Shown: piece after piece, positions 56,915 to 64,000 of the stretch
Position numbering within the stretch: the first letter of the stretch is position 1
Layout of the letters: each line of letters starts with the position of its first letter
Assembly: GCF_000719475.1 (NCBI RefSeq)
Contig: NZ_JOGO01000011.1
Coordinates: 1 to 64,000, forward strand
Length of the DNA: 64,000 nt
Source: Streptomyces sp. NRRL F-5630
GTDB taxonomy: Bacteria > Actinomycetota > Actinomycetes > Streptomycetales > Streptomycetaceae
Direction: 5' to 3'
Made by a program: the position numbers and the translations under genes
Notes under the pieces: generated by a model
Database searches by the model: none
Told to the model about the DNA's origin: nothing
Seen by the model: the letters and a program-made list of their open reading frames with translations, nothing else

Positions 56915-57504
56915 GGCATCACCTGGTGACGTAGCGGGTGCGGGGGGTGGGGCGGTACGGCGGGGCCTCGGGGGTGCGTCGCGCGCGGACCGGTCCGGTC
57001 GCCCGGGCCGTCCGGCCCGTACGGACCCCGCGGGGTCCGCCCGTGCCTCCGCACCGTCTATCGGCAGCGCGGAGCCGTCCGTTGACCGGGCCTTCACCCG
57101 ATCTCCTCGCCGGCGTCCCTGAGGCATGGCCGCTCCTGTCAGCGTTCACCCGAGTGGGCGGATGAAAGGGGGGTGCTGCGGGTGGCTACCGCGGAAGCCT
57201 TCCCCCGGTATCCGTATGGGCAACCCGACGGCGTGTTAACTACTCGCTCATCAACACGGACACGATTCCGGCCACGTCACACGACACCCGGGGGTGCGGC
57301 CCCGCCTCATCGGATTGTGGCTGGTGAGCGGGGCCGCGGCGATTCGGTCGGCGCATTTGAGGGGCGTGGGGAGCCACGGGGCCCCGGCGCGCACCGTGGA
57401 TGGCAGAGCGCCCCCCGCGCTAGGGTCGCCGGGAAGCGGCCTTTGTCCCGGTGTGGCACCGGTGACGGGGGCCCTGTTCAGCTTCCTGACGCGAAGGCGG
57501 CAAC
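56915..57504. other. Divergent intergenic glgE-glgP, 590 bp
   Basis: It must hold promoters for synthesis (glgE) and breakdown (glgP). Inverted repeat CGTGTT-N15-AACACG at 57232-57258; CCGTATGGG at 57212-57220 resembles the arms of the repeat at 53103. GAAGG at 57493 is the glgP ribosome site. No gene recognised. Confidence 0.5.
57232..57258. promoter_or_regulatory. Inverted repeat CGTGTT-N15-AACACG
   Basis: Perfect 6-bp arms in an AT-richer part of the glgE-glgP region. Possibly a regulator site; weak evidence. Confidence 0.35.
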
Positions 57505-60144
57505 GTGAAGGCCATCCGACGATTCACCGTCCGGCCCGTACTCCCCGAACCCCTGCGCCCGCTCGACGCACTCGCCCGCAACCTGCGCTGGTCCTGGCAC
57601 CCCCCGACGCGTGAGGTGTTCCGCGCCGCCGACCCCGTCCTGTGGGAGGAGAGCGGCCAGGACCCGCTGCGGCTGCTCGCCGCGCTGACCCAGGACCGGC
57701 TCACCACCCTCGCCGCCGACGAGCGGTACGTACGGCGGCTCGGCGAGGCCGCCGCCGGTCTGGAGGCGTACCTCTCGGAGGGCCGCTGGTACCAGGAGCG
57801 GGACACCGCGGCGCTGCCCGGCGCGATCGCCTACTTCTCGCCCGAGTTCGGCGTCACGGCGGCGCTCCCGCAGTACTCGGGCGGCCTCGGCATCCTCGCC
57901 GGCGACCACCTCAAATCGGCCAGCGACCTCGGCGTGCCGCTCATCGGCGTCGGCCTCCTCTACCGGCACGGCTACTTCCGCCAGTCCCTCTCGCGCGAGG
58001 GCTGGCAGCAGGAGACGTACCCCGTGCTCGACCCCGGCGAGCTGCCCCTCACCCTCCTGCGGGAGGCCGACGGGGCGCCCGCCGAGATCGCCCTCACCCT
58101 CCCCGCCGGACGCGTCCTGCGGGCGCGGATCTGGCAGGCCGCGGTCGGCCGCGTACCGCTCCTGCTCCTCGACTCGGACGTCGAGGACAACGACCGCGCG
58201 GCCCGCGAGGTGACCGACCGCCTCTACGGCGGCGGCAGCGAGCACCGCCTCCACCAGGAGATGCTCCTCGGCATCGGCGGCGTCCGCGCCCTCCGTGCCT
58301 ACTGCCGCCTCACCGGGCACCCCGGCCCCGAGGTCTTCCACACGAACGAGGGACACGCCGGTTTCCTGGGCCTCGAACGCGTGCACGAGCTGCTGACCAG
58401 CGAGAACTCCGCGCACCCCGACTTCGCCACCGCGCTCGAAGCCGTCCGCTCCGGCACCGTCTTCACCACGCACACGCCCGTCCCGGCCGGGATCGACCGC
58501 TTCGACGCCGAGCTGATCGCCCGCCACTTCGGGCCGCACGCCGAACTGCCCGCGCTCGACGTCGAGGACGTCCTGCGCCTGGGCCGCGAGACGTACGAGG
58601 GCGGACAGCCGCACCTGTTCAACATGGCCGTCATGGGCCTGCGCCTCGCGCAGCGCGCCAACGGCGTCTCGACCCTCCACGGGCAGGTCAGCCGCGAGAT
58701 GTTCGCCGGGCTCTGGCCCGGCTTCGACGCCGAGGACGTGCCGATCACCTCCGTCACCAACGGCGTGCACGCGGCCACCTGGGTCGCCCCCGAGGTCCTG
58801 GCGCTCGGCGCGGGGCGCATCGGCGCCGCGCGCGCCGAGGAGGCCATGGCGGTCGGCGGCTCGCCCCGCTGGGACGCCGTCGCCGACATCCCCGACGCCG
58901 ACATCTGGGGGGTACGGGGACAGCTCCGCGCCCGCCTCGTCGGCGAGGTCCGCCGCCGCCTCGCCGCCTCCTGGCGCCAGCGCGGCGCGGGCGCGGCCGA
59001 ACTCGGCTGGATCGAGGGGGTCCTCGACCCCGGGGTCCTCACGATCGGTTTCGCGCGCCGCGTCCCCTCGTACAAGCGCCTCACCCTCATGCTCCGCGAC
59101 CCCGAGCGCCTCACCCGCCTCCTGCTCCACCCCGAGCGCCCCGTGCAGATCGTCGTCGCGGGCAAGGCGCACCCCGCCGACGACGGCGGCAAGCGCCTCG
59201 TGCAGGAACTCGTCCGCTTCGCCGACGACCCCCGCGTGCGCCACCGCATCGTCTTCCTGCCCGACTACGGCATGGGCATGGCGCAGACGCTCTACCCCGG
59301 CTGCGACGTGTGGCTCAACAACCCGCTGCGCCCCCTGGAGGCGTGCGGCACGAGCGGGATGAAGGCCGCGCTCAACGGCGCGCTCAACCTCTCCGTGCTC
59401 GACGGCTGGTGGGACGAGTGGTACGAGCCGGACTTCGGCTGGGCGATCCCCACCGCGGACGGCAGCGCGCACCTCGACGAGGACCGCCGCGACGACCTGG
59501 AGTCCGAGGCCCTCTACCGGCTCCTGGAGGAGCGCGTCGCCCCGCGCTTCTACGACCGCGACGCCGAGGGCCTGCCGGGGCGCTGGATCGAGATGGTGCG
59601 CCGCACCCTCACGATCCTCGGCCCCAAGGTCCTCGCGGGGCGCATGGTCCGCGAGTACGTGGAGGACCTCTACGCCCCCGCCGCGCGCGCCCACCGCGCC
59701 CTCACCCCCGAGGCGGCCGGACAGCTCGCCGCGTGGAAGGCGAAGGTCCGGGCGAGCTGGGGGCAGGTCGCGATCGAGCAGCCGGAGACGACGGGCACGG
59801 CCACGGGTCCCGAGTACGGCGCGAGCCTGGGGCTGCGCGCGCACGTCTCGCTCGGGGGGCTCGCGCCGGAGGACGTCGAGGTGCAGGTGGTCTCCGGGCG
59901 CGTCGACGCGGACGACCGGATCAGCGAGCCGCACACGGTGCCGCTCAAGCCGGTCGGCGCGGGTCCCGACCTGGAGGGCCGCTGGACGTACGAGGGCCCG
60001 CTCGCCCTCGACCGCACGGGCAGCTTCGGCTACACGGTGCGCGTCCTGCCCGCCCACCGGCTGCTCGCCTCGCCCGCCGAGCTGGGGCTCGTGGCGGTGC
60101 CGCCGGAGGCGAAGGGGGACGCGGGAGGCGTGCTGATGCGGTGA
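57505..60144 (+). CDS. glgP: Alpha-glucan (maltodextrin/glycogen) phosphorylase
   Basis: 879 residues from GTG 57505 with GAAGG 7 nt upstream. Releases glucose-1-phosphate from glucan ends. GT35 fold: FSPEFGVTAALPQYSGGLGILAGDHLKSASDLG at the front (short archaeal/actinobacterial type), HTNEGHAGF, TTHTPVPAG, and PLP-lysine K620 in ACGTSGMKAALNG. The N-terminus lacks the regulatory helix of animal phosphorylases. A C-terminal beta domain (about 770-875) of unclear role is present. It is divergent from glgE. Confidence 0.96.
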   Translation: MKAIRRFTVRPVLPEPLRPLDALARNLRWSWHPPTREVFRAADPVLWEESGQDPLRLLAALTQDRLTTLAADERYVRRLGEAAAGLEAYLSEGRWYQERDTAALPGAIAYFSPEFGVTAALPQYSGGLGILAGDHLKSASDLGVPLIGVGLLYRHGYFRQSLSREGWQQETYPVLDPGELPLTLLREADGAPAEIALTLPAGRVLRARIWQAAVGRVPLLLLDSDVEDNDRAAREVTDRLYGGGSEHRLHQEMLLGIGGVRALRAYCRLTGHPGPEVFHTNEGHAGFLGLERVHELLTSENSAHPDFATALEAVRSGTVFTTHTPVPAGIDRFDAELIARHFGPHAELPALDVEDVLRLGRETYEGGQPHLFNMAVMGLRLAQRANGVSTLHGQVSREMFAGLWPGFDAEDVPITSVTNGVHAATWVAPEVLALGAGRIGAARAEEAMAVGGSPRWDAVADIPDADIWGVRGQLRARLVGEVRRRLAASWRQRGAGAAELGWIEGVLDPGVLTIGFARRVPSYKRLTLMLRDPERLTRLLLHPERPVQIVVAGKAHPADDGGKRLVQELVRFADDPRVRHRIVFLPDYGMGMAQTLYPGCDVWLNNPLRPLEACGTSGMKAALNGALNLSVLDGWWDEWYEPDFGWAIPTADGSAHLDEDRRDDLESEALYRLLEERVAPRFYDRDAEGLPGRWIEMVRRTLTILGPKVLAGRMVREYVEDLYAPAARAHRALTPEAAGQLAAWKAKVRASWGQVAIEQPETTGTATGPEYGASLGLRAHVSLGGLAPEDVEVQVVSGRVDADDRISEPHTVPLKPVGAGPDLEGRWTYEGPLALDRTGSFGYTVRVLPAHRLLASPAELGLVAVPPEAKGDAGGVLMR

Positions 60145-60234
60145 GGAGGGCGGACGGGGCTGAGGACCGTGCACGCGGGCGAGCGCCTGCGTTTCCGGAC
60201 GCTTGCGGTGCGCTGATGCGATGAACGGGATCAA

Positions 60235-60271
60235 AGGTAAGGGGCGTTCTCCAGGAGAACGCCCCTTACCT
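60235..60271. terminator. Bidirectional terminator
   Basis: An 18-bp perfect stem and 1-nt nominal loop (AGGTAAGGGGCGTTCTCC and complement) between the convergent glgP and M4 protease genes. Confidence 0.85.
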
Positions 60272-60290
60272 CATGTCACCCGCCCTGCGG

Positions 60291-61877
60291 TCAGCTCACG
60301 TTGATGGCCGCCCACGCGGCGTCCACCGCCTGGTACTCGGCGGAGTCGGTGCCGTAGAGGTCACCGGCCGCGCTGAGGGTGGCCTCGCGGGCGTCCGCGT
60401 AGTCCGTCGTCGACGTCATGTACTCGCTGAGCGCCTTGAACCACACCTGCTCGGCCTTCTCGATGCCGATGCCGGTGACCTTGGCGTCGTCGTAGGTCGG
60501 TGAGTCGTAGGAGACGCCGTTGACGGTCTTTGCGCCGCTGCCCTCGGACAGCAGGTAGAAGAAGTGGTTGGCCGGGCCCGAGGAGTAGTGGACGTCGGTC
60601 TGGCCGAGGTCGGCGGACCAGTAGTCGCGCGAGGCACCGTCCTTGCTCGGCTTGTCCATGTACCGCAGCGGGCTGCCGTCGCCGTTGATGTCGATCTTCT
60701 CGCCGATGAGGTAGTCGCCCGGGTCCTCGTCGGTGTTCGAGTAGAACTCGACGGCGGTCGCCATGATGTCGCTCGTCGCCTCGTTGAGGCCGCCGGACTC
60801 CCCGCTGTAGATGAGCCCCGCGGTCGCGGCCGTGACGCCGTGGCTCATCTCGTGCGCGGCGACGTCGAGCGCGGTGAGCGGCGCGGCGTTGCCGGCCCCG
60901 TCCCCGTACGTCATGCAGAAGCAACTGTCCTGCCAGAAGGCGTTGACGTAGTTGTTGCCGTAGTGGACCCGCGAGGTCGCGCCCTTGCCGTCCCCGGCGA
61001 TCCCGGAACGGCCGTGCACGTCCTTGTAGTAGTCCCACGTCTCGGCGGCTCCGTAGGCGGCGTCGACGGCGGCGGTCTGCGGGTCGCCGGCGGTGCCGTC
61101 GCCCCACTCGTCGTCGTCATCGGTGAAGAGCGTGCCGGTCCCGGAGGAGCCGTTGCCGAGGTCGTACGTCTTGTGCCCGCCGCGCTCCGTGTCGGTGAGC
61201 GTGTAGCTGCCCGCGGAACCGCTCGTGCCGAGGTCCACGTCGCCGTTGTACTCGCTGTGCCCGAGGCCGGTCTCGACGCCGTCCCAGCGGGCGAGGCGCT
61301 TGCCGCTCGTCGCGTCGGTGACGGTGTGGATCTCGCTCGGCGTGCCGTCCTTCGCGACGGACTTCTCGAGGGACTCGTAGGCGAGCACGGGGCTGCCGTG
61401 GCGCGGCGCCCACACGACCTTCGTGGCGTTCGCGGGCGCCGCCTTGAGCGTCTTCGGGCTCGTGTCGACCTTGAGCGCGGCCTTGCTCGCGCGGTTCACG
61501 CCGAGCTGCTTCCCGCTCTTCGCGGTGTGCACGACGAGATCGCCGCCGAGGACCTTGAGGCCCTGGTACGTGCGGTCGTAGCGCGTGTGGAGCGTGCCGT
61601 CGCGGTCCTTCACGACATCCTTGACGTGCAACTCCTCCTGGGCGCCGAGCCCGAGGGTGCGCGCGGTGGCCGCCGTGTCCGCCTTCGCCTCCTTCAGGAG
61701 GCCGGCGCGCAGCGAGACGGTCATGGCGAGCGGTGTCGCGGACGGGGTGCGGTCCGCCGCCGTGGCGGGGGCGCCGAGGGTCCCCGCGAGCAGAGCGGCG
61801 GAGGCGACCGCGGTGGCGGACACGAGAACCGTTCTGGGGAAACGGGCGGTACGGGACGTGCCGGTGCTACGGGACAA
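60291..61877 (-). CDS. Secreted thermolysin-like M4 metalloprotease
   Basis: 528 residues from TTG 61877 (MSRSTGTSRT), chosen because GGGAG lies 6 nt upstream and no ATG or GTG is near. Signal peptide about 1-42 ending PATA-A. A FTP/PepSY-like propeptide (about 60-205) precedes the catalytic domain. Zinc site: H342-E343-x2-H346 in HEMSHG with E366 in GGLNEATSD; the transition-state His is in VHYSSGPANHFF. The enzyme is exported and self-processed. Recalled counterpart: SCO5447. Confidence 0.93.
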   Translation of the reverse strand: MSRSTGTSRTARFPRTVLVSATAVASAALLAGTLGAPATAADRTPSATPLAMTVSLRAGLLKEAKADTAATARTLGLGAQEELHVKDVVKDRDGTLHTRYDRTYQGLKVLGGDLVVHTAKSGKQLGVNRASKAALKVDTSPKTLKAAPANATKVVWAPRHGSPVLAYESLEKSVAKDGTPSEIHTVTDATSGKRLARWDGVETGLGHSEYNGDVDLGTSGSAGSYTLTDTERGGHKTYDLGNGSSGTGTLFTDDDDEWGDGTAGDPQTAAVDAAYGAAETWDYYKDVHGRSGIAGDGKGATSRVHYGNNYVNAFWQDSCFCMTYGDGAGNAAPLTALDVAAHEMSHGVTAATAGLIYSGESGGLNEATSDIMATAVEFYSNTDEDPGDYLIGEKIDINGDGSPLRYMDKPSKDGASRDYWSADLGQTDVHYSSGPANHFFYLLSEGSGAKTVNGVSYDSPTYDDAKVTGIGIEKAEQVWFKALSEYMTSTTDYADAREATLSAAGDLYGTDSAEYQAVDAAWAAINVS

Positions 61878-62556
61878 CGCTGACTCCCAGTCGATTCGTT
61901 CCAGTGGGGGGAGCGCGGACCGGCGCCGTGGCCCGGCGGGGCGGGGCCCTGGTGGGGCGGTGCCTCGGCGGGCTCGTGCCTCGTGGGGAGGCGGACGACG
62001 GGCCGCGCGGTGAACGGACGGGTGTGCGGGGGCCGCGGAGCCGGACCGTCGCGAAGACGGTCCGGCCCCTGGGGGTGGGGGGTGTGGCCGACCGTGGGGG
62101 GTGGCGCATCGCCACCTTCGCACCGCGGGGCACCGCGTGTCATGACCACGAAGTGAGCTTGGCCGGAACCATGTCCTGCCCTCGCGGCGCGCCGCGCGCG
62201 CCCCCCGCGGGCTCCCGCGCGCCGCCCCGGTTACGCGTCGGTAGCTCAACGAGGCGGGAGGAGCGGTTTCCGCGCACATGCCACCAGGAGGTGCGAGGGG
62301 TCCGCCTGGTGGCTGGGGGCGATCTTGTCAAGGGTCCGATGGGTACGCGCCGTTGGCTGAAAAGTACCGGTGGTGCGTGCCGGTGCGGGAGGGGGGTGGC
62401 TGGGACGCGTCGGTGCGGGAGGTGTGGCGGCTGGGGACGTTGGTGGGGGAGAGGTGGTGGCCGGGGGATGCGCCGGTGCGGGGGCGTGGGGGCGAAGCGC
62501 GTCGGTGCGGACGGGTGGCTGCCGGGATGCTGGTTCGTGCGGGCGGGCCCCGCTCC
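61878..62556. other. Intergenic 679 bp, partly G-rich repeats
   Basis: Between the protease and tetR, both on the minus strand. No gene with support was found. Positions 62374-62512 hold G-rich direct repeats. The rest is unremarkable. Confidence 0.5.
62374..62512. repeat. G-rich interspersed CGGTGCGG repeats
   Basis: CGGTGCGG occurs at 62381, 62411, 62474 and 62503 (spacing 30, 63, 29), each followed by G-runs and a GTGG or GCTG block. Consistent with a degenerate ~30-bp minisatellite and with G-quadruplex potential on the plus strand. Confidence 0.5.
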
Positions 62557-63180
62557 TCACGCGTCCTCCGGGCCCTCGCTCCACACTCCGGCCCGCGCCG
62601 CCGTCGCCGCCGCGCGGGCCGCGCGGAGGGCGTGGCGTTCCGTGAGCGGGGTGCCGAGGTTGAGGAAGGCGTAGTACAGCGGGGCCGATACGGCGGCGAC
62701 GACCGCCCGCGCGTCCGTGCCGGGCGGGAGTTCGCCGCGTGCCACGGCGTCGGTGACGCACCCCGCCCATTCCGTGACCCGTACCTCGTAGAAGCGGTGC
62801 AGCGCCCCGGCCGTCTCCGGGTCGCAGAGCGAGGCGGCGATGAGGGCCCGGAAGAGGCGGCCCTGGCGCGGGTCCGTCAGGGTCCGGACGACGAGGCGGG
62901 CGTTGGCGAGGAGATCGCCCTCGATGCCGCCGGTGTCCGCGCGCGGCAGGGACTGCTCGGCCATGTCGGCGAGCAGGTCGGCGGCGAGCGCGGCGGGGGT
63001 GCCCCAGCGGCGGTAGACGGTCGTCTTGCCGACATCGGCGCGGCGGGCGACATCGGCGAGGTCCAGGGCCTCGAAGCCGTGCTCGGCGAGCGCGTCGCCG
63101 CTCGCGCGCAGCACGGCCTCGCGGACGCGTGCCGTGCGCCCGCCGGGGCGGACGGTGCCGGGGGGCGGAAGTTCGGTCAT
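62557..63180 (-). CDS. TetR/AcrR-family repressor of the adjacent MFS gene
   Basis: 207 residues. HTH at about 25-70 with LDLADVARRADVGKTTVYRRWG. The C-terminal domain has RGRLFRALIAASLCDPETAGALHRFYEVRV, a subgroup common next to efflux pumps. Divergent from the MFS gene with 137 bp between, in which two 20-bp operators are seen; one overlaps this gene's own promoter. TAAGGT 6 nt before the ATG implies a leaderless mRNA. It very likely represses both genes and is released by a substrate of the pump. Confidence 0.93.
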   Translation of the reverse strand: MTELPPPGTVRPGGRTARVREAVLRASGDALAEHGFEALDLADVARRADVGKTTVYRRWGTPAALAADLLADMAEQSLPRADTGGIEGDLLANARLVVRTLTDPRQGRLFRALIAASLCDPETAGALHRFYEVRVTEWAGCVTDAVARGELPPGTDARAVVAAVSAPLYYAFLNLGTPLTERHALRAARAAATAARAGVWSEGPEDA

Positions 63181-63192
63181 GCCCCCACCTTA
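63181..63192 (-). promoter_or_regulatory. -10 element for a leaderless tetR transcript
   Basis: TAAGGT (63192-63187, minus strand) lies 6 nt before the ATG. It touches operator 1. Confidence 0.5.
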
Positions 63193-63211
63193 ACGGAATC
63201 GCAGTTCCCTT
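63192..63211. promoter_or_regulatory. TetR operator 1
   Basis: AACGGAA-TCGCAG-TTCCCTT: 7-bp arms with one mismatch, same spacing as operator 2. It overlaps the tetR promoter. Confidence 0.75.
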
Positions 63212-63243
63212 ACGAGGTCTCGCGGTGCTACCTTCTCCGCCGT

Positions 63244-63263
63244 AACGGGAATACAGTCCCGTT
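63244..63263. promoter_or_regulatory. TetR operator 2
   Basis: AACGGGA-ATACAG-TCCCGTT: perfect 7-bp arms, N6 spacer, 54 bp before the MFS ATG. Confidence 0.8.
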
Positions 63264-63317
63264 TGCTGGTGGCCGTTCTGGCCGTTCTGCCTGCCTCCTC
63301 CTGCCGAAGGGTTCGTC

Positions 63318-64000
63318 ATGCCCGTACTCCGTACCGAGACCGGGACCGGGAGCGTGGCCGGAAGCCCCGCGCCGTCCCCGGTTTCCGCGCCGTCTCCGGT
63401 TTCCGCACCGTCCCCGGCTTCCGGACCGTCTGCGGCTTCCGGGCCGTCTGCGGCTTCCGGGCCGTCCGGTGCTCCGCGCCTCAGCGGGCGGCTCGGGCTC
63501 GTCCTCGCCGTCCTGCTCGTCGCCCAGTTCATGCTGGCCGTCGACTTCTCGATCCTGAACGTGGCGCTGCCCGCGATCGGCGAGGGGCTCGGCTTCTCGC
63601 TCGCGAACCTCCAGTGGATCGCGACGGCCTTCGCGCTGTGCGCGGCCGGGTTCACGCTCTTCTTCGGGCGCATCGGCGACCTCATCGGCCGGAAGCGGAT
63701 CTTCCTCGGGAGTCTCGCGCTCCTCGGCGCCGCCTCGCTCGCCGGCGGCCTCGCCACGAGCCCCGGCGTGCTGATCGCCGCCCGCGTCGCGCAGGGCCTC
63801 GCGACGGCGGCGGCGACCCCGGCGGGGCTCTCGCTGCTCACCACGTCCTTCCCCGAGGGCCCGCTGCGGCAGAAGGCGCTCGGCATCAACGGCGCCCTCA
63901 TGTCGGCCGGCTTCACGACGGGCGCCATCCTCGGCGGGGTCCTCACGGACCTGCTCTCCTGGCGCTGGGCCTTCTTCGTCAACGTGCCCGTCGCCGTCGC
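63318..64000 (+). CDS. MFS transporter, DHA2 family (partial, cut by window end)
   Basis: The first 227 residues are present. ATG 63318 with AAGG upstream. After a 57-residue Pro/Ser/Ala-rich cytoplasmic N-terminus, TM1 carries VDFSILNVALP (motif D1 of the 14-helix DHA2 drug:H+ antiporters), motif A is GRIGDLIGRKR, and at least six helices are visible. Such pumps export cationic drugs or secondary metabolites. It is controlled by the divergent TetR gene. Confidence 0.93.
   Translation, partial: MPVLRTETGTGSVAGSPAPSPVSAPSPVSAPSPASGPSAASGPSAASGPSGAPRLSGRLGLVLAVLLVAQFMLAVDFSILNVALPAIGEGLGFSLANLQWIATAFALCAAGFTLFFGRIGDLIGRKRIFLGSLALLGAASLAGGLATSPGVLIAARVAQGLATAAATPAGLSLLTTSFPEGPLRQKALGINGALMSAGFTTGAILGGVLTDLLSWRWAFFVNVPVAV
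63372..63461 (+). repeat. 18-bp tandem repeat in the MFS gene
   Basis: Five 18-bp units start at 63372, encoding six-residue repeats of the type PSPVSA/PSAASG; the last two units are identical. In-frame, in the disordered cytoplasmic N-terminus. Confidence 0.85.

Overview
The window is chromosomal DNA of a Streptomyces-type actinobacterium. The base composition is very GC-rich with strong third-position bias, starts are often GTG or TTG, several genes look leaderless, and the gene set is typical of the genus: FilP and Scy coiled-coil proteins, NucS, the GlgE pathway, a HelR-type helicase and DUF6230/DUF6114 proteins. From memory, gene order largely follows the S. coelicolor core from about SCO5388 (nucS) to about SCO5447 (an M4 protease), so this is conserved core with local insertions and losses, not a genomic island. 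No phage, insertion sequence, CRISPR array, tRNA or rRNA was seen. Bases 1-51 are not genomic: they are an untrimmed Illumina Nextera i7 adapter with index, so the left edge is a sequencing artefact.

Layout. 0.2-6.8 kb: a large membrane-anchored P-loop ATPase, nucS (mismatch endonuclease), a small SCO5389-like protein, a luciferase-like oxidoreductase, and a small protein with a PARP-like zinc finger. 6.9-16.5 kb, all on the minus strand: two tandem ABC-2 exporter pairs and the polar-growth coiled-coil genes filP and scy, with a 22-bp minisatellite between the ABC genes and filP. 16.9-28.4 kb: a thiolase, a PepSY protein divergent from a two-component system, a MarR regulator, three overlapping AIM24-family genes, two DUF3817 membrane proteins around a thiamine-binding-like protein and a second MarR, an SDR and a TetR. 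28.7-33.2 kb: a CnoX-like thioredoxin/TPR protein and a three-gene envelope cluster (DUF6230, DUF6114, secreted beta-rich protein). 33.3-39.8 kb: glycolysis and acetate overflow (pyk, ackA, pta, divergent pfkA). 40.0-48.6 kb: an NTF2-like protein, a CitA/CitB-type two-component system divergent from a DctA-type dicarboxylate symporter, a nitrilase, a HelR-like helicase and a DUF4232 lipoprotein. 48.7-60.1 kb: alpha-glucan metabolism (glgB, maltokinase, treS, glgE; divergent glgP). 60.3-64 kb: a secreted M4 metalloprotease, then a TetR gene divergent from an MFS exporter that is cut by the window end.

How the genes work together. The right half is a carbon-flow block. TreS and maltokinase turn trehalose into maltose-1-phosphate, GlgE and GlgB build branched alpha-glucan, GlgP releases glucose-1-phosphate, and PfkA, Pyk, Pta and AckA carry the carbon to acetyl-CoA and acetate; the DctA symporter with its sensor kinase imports C4-dicarboxylates. 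The left half is about envelope and hyphal-tip organisation (Scy/FilP, ABC exporters) and genome integrity (NucS). Many regulators sit beside their likely targets with visible operator-like repeats, the clearest being twin 20-bp inverted repeats between the last TetR and the MFS gene.

Caveats: function calls rest on motif recognition by eye, and SCO numbers are recalled, not searched. Promoters, operators and terminators are pattern-based predictions.
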